Source: Spirosoma aerolatum
Lineage (GTDB): Bacteria > Bacteroidota > Bacteroidia > Cytophagales > Spirosomataceae
Assembly (NCBI RefSeq): GCF_002056795.1
Contig: NZ_CP020104.1
Coordinates: 817,001-881,000, forward strand
Length of the DNA: 64,000 nt
Direction: 5' to 3'
A program made the translations under genes and the position numbers. The stretch's first letter is position 1; every line of letters begins with the position of its first letter. Under the pieces are notes generated by a model. The model did not search any database, was not told the origin of the DNA, and saw only the letters and a program-made list of their open reading frames with translations. Of this stretch, positions 32,961 through 41,858 are shown piece after piece.

Positions 32961-33986
32961 TCACTTCACAAGACTCTCCGCTTCTTTCGGAGGGCGGTGG
33001 GTAAGCAGAATAGGAATAATCAGAAAACTCAGACTGCTTAATACTAATGAAAAACCCATCTGAACTGCATGTAGGAACGTGGCGACAACAACCCCTTTGG
33101 TCAACGTCATACCATACAAAACCAGCACCCGGCTAACCAAAAAATGGTAGGTTCCCAAGCCACCCTGTGTTGGTACAGCTAATCCTCCTAACGAGCTGAC
33201 CGTCAGGATAGTCAGAGCTGATGCTGGAGGGAGGTCGACTGTTTCAACTGAGGCAAGGAGTAGGAAATAGGTACTTAGAAAAGCAAGTACATAATTGGCA
33301 AGGGTCAACCCGACAAATAAACCGGGGCTTTTCAGGTTTTTAATAGCAATGATGCCCTGGCCTATATTGAGCACAATGGTAGCTATTCGTTTTACGAACG
33401 GATTTTGTCGGAAGGCTTGCTGGCGAAATAGCCAATAAGCAAGTGCCGCTCCCAGCAGACAGATTCCTGCAAAGCCAATAAGGACAATCTCGGATTGGCC
33501 TCCTGAGGTGATGCGGGTCAGTATTGGATTGAGCAAATCTGTAAGAAATTGTCCAACTCGCTTCAGTTCAATAAAAAATGTCAGACCGACTAGTACGCCC
33601 AGCATGAGTAGGTCAATAACCCGCTCGCCTACCACAGAGCCTAGTCCCTTAGTTATGGGCACCCCGTCTGTTCGCTGTAGTGTGCCGCAACGCGTAAGCT
33701 CACCGGCTCCGGGAATGATCATGCTGGCCATTGTGCCAGCTAGCAGCGCAACTGTAGTACGAAACAGCGAAGGACGGTAACCCATTGCCTGTAAGGTAAG
33801 TTGCCATCGGGCAGCGCGGGTCAGGTGATAAAGACCAATACACAAGCTCACCACGGCTAGCCATCTGTAATCGGCCTGTTTGAATTGAGAAGCCAGTTCG
33901 ACCAAAGGCACATCTTTTAGTACATACCACAGTAAGCCAATAGCCAGGGCAATGGGAAGCACTTGCCTGATAAGCGATGTATTCAT
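32961..33986 (-). CDS. Lysylphosphatidylglycerol synthase TM-region family (YbhN/AglD-type) membrane protein
   Basis: This 341-residue protein has 7-8 hydrophobic segments. The family signature text is present: 'LAGTMASMIIPGAGELTRCG', 'GSVVGERVIDLLML' and 'PTQGGLGTYHFLVSR'. The last motif is typical of these flippase-like proteins, which are thought to handle lipid-linked substrates. It is divergent from the large membrane protein at 34115 and marks the left border of the glycan cluster, so a role in lipid or glycan translocation is likely but inferred. Confidence 0.9.
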   Translation of the reverse strand: MNTSLIRQVLPIALAIGLLWYVLKDVPLVELASQFKQADYRWLAVVSLCIGLYHLTRAARWQLTLQAMGYRPSLFRTTVALLAGTMASMIIPGAGELTRCGTLQRTDGVPITKGLGSVVGERVIDLLMLGVLVGLTFFIELKRVGQFLTDLLNPILTRITSGGQSEIVLIGFAGICLLGAALAYWLFRQQAFRQNPFVKRIATIVLNIGQGIIAIKNLKSPGLFVGLTLANYVLAFLSTYFLLLASVETVDLPPASALTILTVSSLGGLAVPTQGGLGTYHFLVSRVLVLYGMTLTKGVVVATFLHAVQMGFSLVLSSLSFLIIPILLTHRPPKEAESLVK

Positions 33987-34050
33987 GCAGGCAAATTAGT
34001 TATTTTCAGAAAGACAATCTGAGGAGGTGTAAAATTTGGCACGGTATTAG

Positions 34051-34058
34051 TAAGTTTG
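34051..34058 (+). promoter_or_regulatory. Candidate Bacteroidota -7 element of the glycan cluster
   Basis: TAAGTTTG matches TAnnTTTG and lies 56 bases before the ATG at 34115. A TTTG copy is present at 34035-34038, but the spacing (12 bases) is too short for a -33 box. A candidate only. Confidence 0.35.
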
Positions 34059-34114
34059 GTAAGGCGTTAGCAAATACCAATCCAAGCCCATAAACTATTT
34101 CAGTAACCAAGCTC

Positions 34115-36205
34115 ATGTCGAAGAAAAGGAAAGGACCCAATCCTGCCCCTATAGCCGGCCAGTCTACTAAGTCACAGCCAGTTACCTCAGTCAGTACACC
34201 ACCCGTTGCCACACCTAAGCCCGTTGTTGTTGCGGAAGAAGATCGCCCGTTTGAAATCATCCGATTCGATAAGCGGGTAAAATTGTTTCTAGGCATTAGC
34301 GTTGGCTTGTTTTTATTGCTGACCTTAGCGAAAATTAATTATTCATCCATTGCTATCTGGAATCAAGTATTACCCGATGGTTCGGATGCCAAGCGTGGAT
34401 TGATTTCTGGGACGCCCCGGCAGATTCGAATGGACGACTGGGCGGGGGCCACCCCCATGCTGTTGTCGCAGGTGAACAACGATTTTCCGTTGCAGAACCA
34501 ATCGCTCGGTGGCGAAAAACCACCCTTAGTGACCAGTATTCCAACTCATCATTACATCACCCTGATTCGGCCCGAAAACTGGGGGTTTCATTTATTCGAT
34601 GTGGAAAGGGGGTATGCCTGGCGATGGAATTTCTTCATTTTTGCGGGGCTGATCACCTGGTTCCTGGCTTTTCTGGCCCTGACCCGTAACCAGTTCTGGT
34701 TGTCGGCTGCGGGGGCTGTCTGGCTTGTTTTGTCGCCGGGAGTTGCCTGGTGGTCGTTTGTGAATTTGGGCTGGATGTATAGCGGACTACTGATTCTGAT
34801 CAGCTCACTGTATATCTTCTACGCCCAATCAATCAGGACTTTAGCGATCAATGGAATACTATTTGGCTGGGCACTGCTGGCGTTTGCGCTGTTCCTGTAC
34901 CCACCCTATCAGGTACCTTTTGGCTACATGCTCATTGTGCTGCTGATTGGGTTTGTGTGGCGTTATTATCAGCCTGAGCGATTGTTTGGGAACCTGTGGC
35001 CTAAACTGATTACGTTTGCGGTGGCTCTGGCAGGCGTAGGCCTGTTCCTGTACTTCTATTATAACGAAGCCAAGCCAACCATCGATATTTTATCAAATAC
35101 AGCCTATCCCGGACGACGGAGTGAGAGTGGCGGTACGGGTTTCGTTGCCAACTGGTTTTCAGAGTATTTCTCGGGCTGGTTGCTGGACGATCAGCATTTC
35201 CCGGCTTCGTGGATGAATATTTGTGAACTCTCCCATTTTATCACCTTCACCCCGGTTATTGCAGCCTGTGCAGCAGCCTTTTTCTACACAGAAAAGAAAA
35301 TAAACCCTACCATCTTGCTGCTGCTGGTTTATATTCTGGTACTCTATATCTGGATTGAAATGGGATTCCCGGAATTTCTGGCGAAAGCAACGCTGCTCAA
35401 TGTGAGCCCGACCCGTCGTACGCAGGTTCCATTCGGTATTGCCAATGTCGTGCTGGCCGTGCTGTATATGGCTTATATTCATCGGAGGGCACAACAGAAT
35501 GCGGCTATTCCAGGGGCTGTCAAAACGATTTTGATGGTTTGGGCGGTTGGATTCATGATTTACGCGGCCTGGCTGAATGTTAGTGATTCGGGAGGGTATT
35601 ACAAAGCGCACCAGTTGTTTTTGCCAACGGTATTTTTCATGGCACTTAATCTCTTACTTACGCCCGCGTTTACGTTTAAAGGGAAAGAGCTGGTCGTAGT
35701 GGGAGCCGTGGTATTGTATACGTTGCCAAGTCTGAAAATTAACCCGTTTGCTATTGGTTTGTCGCCCATTACTGACCATGTTCTGTATAAAACCGTTAAT
35801 GAGATACGGAAGCAGGACCCCAAAGCACGCTGGGCTGTGTTTGGCAGTCAGTATATTACGTATATGGTTACGGCCACCGGAGCCAACCAGTTAAGTGGGA
35901 TGAAGTACATGCCGGATTTCAAAACCATGCGTGTGCTGGACCCCAAAGCGAAGCGCGATTCGGTCTATAATCGATTCGCCCATGTGGTATATAGTTCATA
36001 CGTCGACGGGCGCGATTCGGTCATCATTTTCAACCCGTATCAGGATGCCTATACGGTGGCAATGGACCCGTGCTCGCCTAAGCTGAAGCAGCTTAACGCA
36101 AAATATTTTGTATTCGATCATGCTCCCCAGCCTGCCGAAATCCGTTGTATGACGCAGATTACCAAGCTGGGTACTCTTGAGATCTACAAACGCAATGACT
36201 TCTAA
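34115..36205 (+). CDS. Large polytopic membrane protein, GT-C-like (DUF7657-like)
   Basis: The product has 696 residues, with a proline-rich cytoplasmic N-terminus (about 1-45) and about 12-13 transmembrane segments. The first extracytoplasmic loop has the sequence style 'SGTPRQIRMDDWAGATPMLL', then 'EKPPLVTSIPTHHY' and 'WGFHLFDVERGYAWRWNFFI', which I recall from uncharacterised membrane proteins with a GT-C-like fold that add sugars from lipid carriers. A soluble C-terminal domain (about 570-696) follows. It opens a cluster with GT2, DUF2304, GT4 and other sugar genes. Which sugar it moves, or whether it is a transferase at all, cannot be decided here. Confidence 0.7.
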   Translation: MSKKRKGPNPAPIAGQSTKSQPVTSVSTPPVATPKPVVVAEEDRPFEIIRFDKRVKLFLGISVGLFLLLTLAKINYSSIAIWNQVLPDGSDAKRGLISGTPRQIRMDDWAGATPMLLSQVNNDFPLQNQSLGGEKPPLVTSIPTHHYITLIRPENWGFHLFDVERGYAWRWNFFIFAGLITWFLAFLALTRNQFWLSAAGAVWLVLSPGVAWWSFVNLGWMYSGLLILISSLYIFYAQSIRTLAINGILFGWALLAFALFLYPPYQVPFGYMLIVLLIGFVWRYYQPERLFGNLWPKLITFAVALAGVGLFLYFYYNEAKPTIDILSNTAYPGRRSESGGTGFVANWFSEYFSGWLLDDQHFPASWMNICELSHFITFTPVIAACAAAFFYTEKKINPTILLLLVYILVLYIWIEMGFPEFLAKATLLNVSPTRRTQVPFGIANVVLAVLYMAYIHRRAQQNAAIPGAVKTILMVWAVGFMIYAAWLNVSDSGGYYKAHQLFLPTVFFMALNLLLTPAFTFKGKELVVVGAVVLYTLPSLKINPFAIGLSPITDHVLYKTVNEIRKQDPKARWAVFGSQYITYMVTATGANQLSGMKYMPDFKTMRVLDPKAKRDSVYNRFAHVVYSSYVDGRDSVIIFNPYQDAYTVAMDPCSPKLKQLNAKYFVFDHAPQPAEIRCMTQITKLGTLEIYKRNDF

Positions 36206-36881
36206 GCGCGTATTTATCCTGATCCCTTCCTACAATGAGGCCAACGTAATTCGAAAAACGATAGCCTCGTTGAAGGGCCCTTACGAAATTGTTCTGATCG
36301 ATGATGCGTCGACTGATAATACGAGCCAGGTAGTAGCCGGGTTGCCCATTTATTATTTGCGGCACACGGTCAACCTAGGACAGGGGGCCGCGTTACAGAC
36401 CGGAATGACCTTTGCTTATCAGCAGGGAGCCGATATTGTGGTCCACTTCGACGCCGATGGTCAGCATAATCCGAACGATATACCTCGGTTTATCGACGAA
36501 CTGGAGCGTCGAAAACTGGATGTCGTGCTGGGATCCCGGTTTCTGCTTCGTGAAGATCGCGTGTCGGTGCCCGCGTTTAAACAGGTGATTCTGAAAGTAG
36601 CGACGCTGATCAATGGCATCATTACGGGACTTTGGCTAACGGATGCTCATAACGGATTCCGGGTGATGAACCGGCGGAGCCTGGGCCTGATTCGCTTGAA
36701 GGAAAATCGGATGGCGCATGCTACTGAAATCCTGGCTGAAATTTATCGACACAAATTGAACGTCGTCGAAATGAGTACGCATATTACCTATACCGACTAC
36801 AGCAAAGCCAAAGGTCAGTCCTGGACGAATTCGCTGAATATTCTGTTCGATCTGTTTGTCAATCGTTACTTACGCTCATGA
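36195..36881 (+). CDS. Glycosyltransferase family 2 (DPM1/ArnC-like)
   Basis: I start at the ATG at 36195, which overlaps the end of the upstream gene by 11 bases, for 228 residues. GT2 features are 'RVFILIPSYNEANVIRKTIA', 'VLIDDASTDNTSQVV', 'VNLGQGAALQTGM' and the metal site 'VVHFDADGQHNPNDIP', followed by 'VVLGSRF'. This style is that of polyprenyl-phosphate sugar synthases such as dolichyl-phosphate mannose synthase. It overlaps the DUF2304 gene by four bases. The pair probably makes the polyprenyl-linked sugar donor used by the neighbouring GT-C-like protein. Confidence 0.93.
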   Translation: MTSKRVFILIPSYNEANVIRKTIASLKGPYEIVLIDDASTDNTSQVVAGLPIYYLRHTVNLGQGAALQTGMTFAYQQGADIVVHFDADGQHNPNDIPRFIDELERRKLDVVLGSRFLLREDRVSVPAFKQVILKVATLINGIITGLWLTDAHNGFRVMNRRSLGLIRLKENRMAHATEILAEIYRHKLNVVEMSTHITYTDYSKAKGQSWTNSLNILFDLFVNRYLRS

Positions 36882-37222
36882 ACGCTGTCGGTTTGCTTAC
36901 CCCCATTCAGCTCCTGCTGATCGTTCTGCTGGGGCTGCTGTTCATTGCTTCCCTTCGCGTATTTAAGGATCGGCTGTATTTGCGGGTTCTGTTTATGCTA
37001 GGGCTGACGGCCGCCGTCGTCTTTATTGTGTATCCGAGTCTTACCGTTTATCTGGCGTTGCTGGTAGGGGTAGGGCGTGGGGTCGATCTGATTTTTTATT
37101 TACTGTTTCTGGTCATCATTTTTGCGCTGATTTCGATGTATCGCCGAATCCTTCGACTCGACGAAACGCTTACAAATATCATTCGCAAAGAAGCTCTGCG
37201 CGATGGCAAAAAGCTAAACTGA
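36878..37222 (+). CDS. DUF2304 small membrane protein
   Basis: The protein has 114 residues with three transmembrane helices (about 8-25, 33-52, 60-88). It shows the DUF2304 signature around 'GVGRGVDLIFYLLFLVIIF', then a basic/acidic C-terminal tail ('RRILRLDETLTNIIRKEALR'). DUF2304 proteins are commonly encoded next to polyprenyl-phosphate glycosyltransferases and may anchor or regulate them. Here the coupling is a 4-base overlap with the GT2 gene. Confidence 0.88.
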   Translation: MNAVGLLTPIQLLLIVLLGLLFIASLRVFKDRLYLRVLFMLGLTAAVVFIVYPSLTVYLALLVGVGRGVDLIFYLLFLVIIFALISMYRRILRLDETLTNIIRKEALRDGKKLN

Positions 37223-37226
37223 TGCC

Positions 37227-38393
37227 ATGAAAGTTCTGATTGCCAGTTTTACCTTCCCACCCGAAGAGAATGGTGTTTCGTTTGTCGCCTATCAGCACGC
37301 ACTGGGCCTGCATAAGGCTGGGTACGAAATCGAAATAGCGACCAGCCGACAGGCAAACCGGGTTCATGAACAATGGCCCATGTTTCGCATTCATGAGTTT
37401 GCTGTATCGGGCAATGGCGTGTGGGTACGCCCGTTTCGGGGCGAAATCGAAGCCTATCGCCAATTCCTGACCGAATTTGATGGTGACGTTATTTTCTTTC
37501 ATGCCTGGGAGTCCTGGCCGCTCGAATTAGCGGTTGACGTGTTACCTCAGATACGGGCCAAAACGGTTGTGGTAAGTCACGGCCTGTCGTTTACCTGGCG
37601 TCCGCCCGGCCTGAGTGGCTATCTGCGCTGGCTGGTTTTTCAGCCGTATGGATTTTCCTTCCGAAAAAAACTGTCCCAATTCGACCATCGGGTTTTTCTG
37701 ACGCAGAAGGTTGATAAAATTCGGTTCTACGATCACTACCTGGCCCAGCAGCAGGGCATTCAGGACTATACAGTTATCCCAAACGGGCCGAGTCTACAGA
37801 ATACACCTTTGCCAGCGGGCAAAACCTTCCGGGAAACGTATCAGATCGCTCCCCGGCGTGTGATTTTATGTGTGTCGAATTATTATCCGACTAAAGGCCA
37901 GCATGATTTACTAGCCGCTTTTCTGGATACACAGCCAACAGATACGGCCCTGGTCTTTATTGGAAGTTATAGCAGCGAATACAGCAAGCAGCTCGAAAAG
38001 CAGGCAGGAAACTTACTGAATAAAACGGTCTATCTGCTGACCGCCATCAGCCGCGATCAGGTGGCGGCCGCCTATCGGGAAGCGGTCCTGTTTGCCACAG
38101 CCTCGCAGGTGGATGTGCAACCCCTGATGCTAATCGACGCGATGGCCTTTGGGCTTCCTTTTGTTGCGCTGGATGTAGCCGGGATCAGTGAGTTTCCGGG
38201 TGGAATCACCTATCGTTCTCCGGCTGAGCTGCGTCAGTCATTGACGGAATTGCTCCAAGACGATGCAAAACGCAGCGAACTAGCCCATCAGGGGCTGGAG
38301 GCTGTCCGGAAAACCTACAACTGGGCTACTATTATCGGTCAGTATCAGACACTGATCGAACAGCTGACACAACCTTCCGAAGTGGCCCGTTAA
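37227..38393 (+). CDS. Glycosyltransferase family 4 (GT-B fold)
   Basis: The product has 388 residues. The N-terminal domain begins 'MKVLIASFTFPPEENGVSFV', a typical GT4 acceptor-side start. The C-terminal domain has 'VILCVSNYYPTKGQHDLLAA', 'ALVFIGSYSSEYS' and 'PLMLIDAMAFGLPFVALDVA', matching the E-x7-E-type nucleotide-sugar region with a partly changed motif. It ends four bases into the convergent FkbM methyltransferase gene. It follows the DUF2304 gene by four bases, so it is in the same operon. The sugar donor is unknown. Confidence 0.92.
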   Translation: MKVLIASFTFPPEENGVSFVAYQHALGLHKAGYEIEIATSRQANRVHEQWPMFRIHEFAVSGNGVWVRPFRGEIEAYRQFLTEFDGDVIFFHAWESWPLELAVDVLPQIRAKTVVVSHGLSFTWRPPGLSGYLRWLVFQPYGFSFRKKLSQFDHRVFLTQKVDKIRFYDHYLAQQQGIQDYTVIPNGPSLQNTPLPAGKTFRETYQIAPRRVILCVSNYYPTKGQHDLLAAFLDTQPTDTALVFIGSYSSEYSKQLEKQAGNLLNKTVYLLTAISRDQVAAAYREAVLFATASQVDVQPLMLIDAMAFGLPFVALDVAGISEFPGGITYRSPAELRQSLTELLQDDAKRSELAHQGLEAVRKTYNWATIIGQYQTLIEQLTQPSEVAR

Positions 38394-39235
38394 TCGATTG
38401 ATTTGTTGCGGCAGTAGAGCAGGCCAATATCCTGCGTAGCGGATTTAACAACCGGCGTCGACGAAATGGAGTAGATGTCGGATAGTTTATCGACCATCCG
38501 CTTGTATTTGGCCATTTCGTCGGGCGTCTGAGCTGTCAGGTGGTATTCGATGATGAGGCAACGTATTTTTTTCAGAACATCTACGCTCATCTCATCAATA
38601 ATACTGAACTCTGCCCCCTCGCAATCCAGCTTGGCAAACGTCGGGAAAAGAAACATGGGGTCATCGAGGATGTCGTTTATGCCCAGGCAATCAATCGTCT
38701 GGGTTTGATAGGACAGGTTCCGGCCTTCCAGCAGCGATGGGTCGATGGTGTTTGAGTGCTCGGCCAGATCAGGTACCAGCAGATCGATGGTCACGGCGGT
38801 TCCGTTGACGCCTTTATCAACCGCAATCACGTTTCGCCGGCGATTCAATTCTATATTCTTCTCCAGCAGGCTAAAATTCGTCTGGCTGGGTTCGAAGGAG
38901 TACACCTTCTTGGCGCGGCTGGAGGCATAGATGGCAAAATCGCCAATGAAGGCTCCTACATCATACACCACATCGTCGGGCCGAATCACGATATCGTCTT
39001 CCGCTTTTTCGTACACGTTGAAGCCTAATACTTCGGTAAGCATGGCAATGTCGAACTTGCCAGCCCGGGCCAGAAATTTTTCGCCAGAACGGAGCGTATA
39101 GATGACCTGCTTATTTTTTACCAGCCGAAAATAGTCAGCGTAGGCATCCCAGTAGTTCTGGTAAATAAACGGTACTTTAAAAAAAACGACTACTCTGTCC
39201 CAAAAAGGCTTAAACATGGCGATAAATGGCTGCAT
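38390..39235 (-). CDS. FkbM-family methyltransferase
   Basis: A 281-residue product from the ATG at 39235; a further ATG lies at 39217, and the upstream extension has only non-ATG starts. The SAM-binding Rossmann motif is 'VVYDVGAFIGDFAIYAS', with 'VYSFEPSQTNFSLLEKNIEL' after it and the FkbM end motif 'FAKLDCEGAEFSIIDEM'. FkbM enzymes methylate sugar or polyketide hydroxyls. Here the glycan cluster suggests O-methylation of a surface sugar. It is convergent with the GT4 gene and divergent from the next methyltransferase gene. Confidence 0.92.
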   Translation of the reverse strand: MQPFIAMFKPFWDRVVVFFKVPFIYQNYWDAYADYFRLVKNKQVIYTLRSGEKFLARAGKFDIAMLTEVLGFNVYEKAEDDIVIRPDDVVYDVGAFIGDFAIYASSRAKKVYSFEPSQTNFSLLEKNIELNRRRNVIAVDKGVNGTAVTIDLLVPDLAEHSNTIDPSLLEGRNLSYQTQTIDCLGINDILDDPMFLFPTFAKLDCEGAEFSIIDEMSVDVLKKIRCLIIEYHLTAQTPDEMAKYKRMVDKLSDIYSISSTPVVKSATQDIGLLYCRNKSID

Positions 39236-39314
39236 TTTTGTAGGTGTCTGCAAAGTTCCTGCCAAAAGTAGTTTTATTTAGTACTTCTGTACATCATTCA
39301 AAGTTCGTAATCTC

Positions 39315-40034
39315 ATGAATGTAACAGCTCTGTTACAGCGAATTCTTTTTCAGAACCCCGTTTTGGGGTATAACGTATGGTCGCTTCGGCGCTATATTCA
39401 GCGAGTGGCTAAACTGGTTCCTGCCGGAGCAAGTATTGTCGATGTAGGCGCAGGTGAATGTCAGTATAAACCGTATTTTAGCCACGCCCGCTATGTCAGC
39501 ACAGACTGGTGCGGAACCACCGACCATCATGCTTATTCGGCTGGTATCGATTACATCTGTTCGGCCGATGATATGCCTTTTGAGGATGCCTCCTATGATT
39601 TTGTACTAAGCAATCAGATGCTCGAACACGTTCGCTATCCAGAACGTGTTATTGCCGAAATGAGCCGAATTCTGAAACCAGGTGGACTCCTGTTTCTGAC
39701 AGCTCCCCAAACGTGGGAAGAACACGAAGTGCCTCACGATTATCATCGATTTACGCAATTTGCCATGAAGGCTTATGCGGCAGAGTATGGGTTCGATGTA
39801 CTGGAGATAAAACCCCAGGGTGGGCGGTTTATTGTGATAGGGCATTTTTTGGCCTGGTCGATTCCAACGCTGTTCAAACACCATTTAGGAAGCCCTTACG
39901 GAACGGCACTGGGTGCTCTGGTTTTTTATCCGTTCAATTTCTCGATAGGCCTATTATTTCTATTGCTGGATTTTCTGGATCGTCGGAAAGAATTTACCCT
40001 GAATTATGAGTGTATTTTCAGAAAGAAAGCATAA
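39315..40034 (+). CDS. Class I SAM-dependent methyltransferase
   Basis: The product has 239 residues. It has motif I 'SIVDVGAGECQYKPYF', motif II near 'SADDMPFEDASYDFVLSNQM', 'LEHVRYPERVIAEMSRILKP' and 'GGLLFLTAPQTWEEHE' (Methyltransf_11 type). A C-terminal hydrophobic segment (about 185-225) suggests membrane association. It shares no operon with the minus-strand genes on both sides. It probably modifies a glycan or lipid carrier of the cluster. Confidence 0.9.
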   Translation: MNVTALLQRILFQNPVLGYNVWSLRRYIQRVAKLVPAGASIVDVGAGECQYKPYFSHARYVSTDWCGTTDHHAYSAGIDYICSADDMPFEDASYDFVLSNQMLEHVRYPERVIAEMSRILKPGGLLFLTAPQTWEEHEVPHDYHRFTQFAMKAYAAEYGFDVLEIKPQGGRFIVIGHFLAWSIPTLFKHHLGSPYGTALGALVFYPFNFSIGLLFLLLDFLDRRKEFTLNYECIFRKKA

Positions 40035-40040
40035 GGTACA

Positions 40041-40871
40041 TCACCAGTTATAGCGGGAGCGCAGTTGGAGCAGTATATCGAGCCAGCGGGCTGGCGCATG
40101 GTCGACAATAAAGGTGATCAACGACATGGCTATCCGGTGATGCCGTGGTGGCCGGTAGCCAAAATCGTCAATAAAACTACGCTTAATGTCCATATTAACA
40201 GCCCATTGTCGTTTGATGGCCGAGAATGTCGTATTGCTGTTGTGTACCCGATACTGAACCAGATATTCTGGCAGGTTCGCCATGCGTAGCCCTTGGGTCA
40301 GATGCAGGAAATGGCTGTAGTAATCGTTTAAGGCCGCAAACCGAAGCGTATAGAAATCGTCGGAAAGGATGTGGTTTCGGAACATAATCGACGGGTGGCC
40401 GATGCAGTTCTGGTAGTAAAACTGCTGATAAATAACATCGGGCTCGGTGGGGTATCGGCGCTGGCCAACGGTTTTTCCATGCGTATCGATAATGGTCAGC
40501 CAGCTACCTACCAAAAAAATAGTCGGATTCGATTCCAGAAAAGCCAGTTGTTTTGCCAGGCGTTCGGGGTGGGCAACGTCGTCAGCATCGAGTTTGGCAA
40601 TGTACTGCCCACGCGCTAGTCGGTACGCGACATTACAGGCTTTTTCTCCACCAAAACCCAGCGCCACCGGATTCGTAATCAGTCGGATACGCTCGTCCTG
40701 CACCATGAATCGCTCGATAACAGCCGCAGATGAATCGGTTGACCCATCGTTTATGACCAGCAGTTCAAAATCGGGAATCGTTTGGGCCAGAATACTTTCG
40801 ATGGCTTCGGCCAGGAACTTCTCGCCATTATGAACGGGCATCACAACAGAAATACGGGGGACTGATTCCAT
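40041..40871 (-). CDS. Glycosyltransferase family 2
   Basis: A 276-residue protein. The N-terminal GT-A domain shows 'RISVVMPVHNGEKFLAEAIE', 'ELLVINDGSTDSSAAV' and the 'IAKLDADDVAHPERLAKQLA' DXD-type metal site. It ends tail to tail, six bases from the methyltransferase stop. It lies downstream of the fucosyltransferase and the large membrane protein on the minus strand, and the three together form a minus-strand glycan operon (43676 to 40041). The sugar is unknown. Confidence 0.93.
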   Translation of the reverse strand: MESVPRISVVMPVHNGEKFLAEAIESILAQTIPDFELLVINDGSTDSSAAVIERFMVQDERIRLITNPVALGFGGEKACNVAYRLARGQYIAKLDADDVAHPERLAKQLAFLESNPTIFLVGSWLTIIDTHGKTVGQRRYPTEPDVIYQQFYYQNCIGHPSIMFRNHILSDDFYTLRFAALNDYYSHFLHLTQGLRMANLPEYLVQYRVHNSNTTFSAIKRQWAVNMDIKRSFIDDFGYRPPRHHRIAMSLITFIVDHAPARWLDILLQLRSRYNW

Positions 40872-40893
40872 AAAGTCGATACATTAAAGGCGT

Positions 40894-41790
40894 CTACAGT
40901 CGGATCCAGTCAGCTGGAATCAAATCGTCGATAGACCGCGAATCGCTAAACCATTGGTTAGGTGTGATCACGATTTTTTCATCGTCGGATTCGGAAAGCC
41001 AGGCCGCCCACCAACTGAAGGTACTGTTGGCTGTAATAAAATGCTTGCAATAGGTCATAAGCCGGAAATGCAGACTATTCTTAGGCCCCGCCAGTTCGCT
41101 GGGTACAAAGATCACCGGATAAGGTAGCGTCAAATTCGCCTGACACCAGGCAATATCATCGGAGAATACGAAAAAGTACGGATCGACCACGCGTTCAGCC
41201 ATTTCAGCGATGGCCCGACTAACATAATCGGTGTTGTGGACCTGGTGCAGGGATACCTGAAGAAAGTCGGTCCGTCGGATGTGCAGACAGATTGAGTTAT
41301 TAGCTCTGATCCGGGTTGCCAATCCGGCTGCTGAATCAGGTAAAGGGGCTGAAAATGAGCAATCAGAGCGGAGGGTAGCGGCTATCTCATCAAAATATCG
41401 GTACGACTGCCAGTACCCATTCAGGTAAATTTTGTCGGCCTGTTGGCGTAGCACCTTCGGGTTATACGTAAACCCCCGCTCGTACATATACGAATAGCCT
41501 TGCCACCACAGACGGCCCAGTTGGACCAGATGGGGCCAGGGCGACCGAATCGATGAAGATGATGGAAAAAGAGGTAGATCGGCTGGGGTCGCTACCCGAC
41601 CGGCTATTGGAAAAACATCCAGATCGAACGACCGGAAAGTAAACTTGGAAACCGGGACGCGATTTGTTAGAACCGAACAATCGAACAGGAGTTCGGCCTC
41701 CCGTTGCAGCGAAAGTCTCCTCCCCAGTGCATACTGAAAGAGTTGATTTCCTAGGCCGCCTTTTAGCTGGACAACAACGCGCCTGTTCAT
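40894..41790 (-). CDS. Alpha-1,2-fucosyltransferase, family GT11
   Basis: The protein has 298 residues from the ATG at 41790, chosen because the GT11 N-terminal motif 'VVQLKGGLGNQLFQYALGR' starts seven bases into the coding text; the frame is open further upstream without such features. The donor-binding motif H170-I-R172-R173-T-D175 is intact (HxRRxD). The C-terminal part has 'HFITANSTFSWWAAWLS', typical of the family. It adds fucose to galactose-type acceptors, so the surface glycan made here is probably fucosylated. Confidence 0.94.
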   Translation of the reverse strand: MNRRVVVQLKGGLGNQLFQYALGRRLSLQREAELLFDCSVLTNRVPVSKFTFRSFDLDVFPIAGRVATPADLPLFPSSSSIRSPWPHLVQLGRLWWQGYSYMYERGFTYNPKVLRQQADKIYLNGYWQSYRYFDEIAATLRSDCSFSAPLPDSAAGLATRIRANNSICLHIRRTDFLQVSLHQVHNTDYVSRAIAEMAERVVDPYFFVFSDDIAWCQANLTLPYPVIFVPSELAGPKNSLHFRLMTYCKHFITANSTFSWWAAWLSESDDEKIVITPNQWFSDSRSIDDLIPADWIRL

Positions 41791-41858
41791 ACAAGATGGG
41801 TATATAATTCGGCCATACGATTGCCTTTTAACGGTTACTGCATCCGTAACTCCTCTAC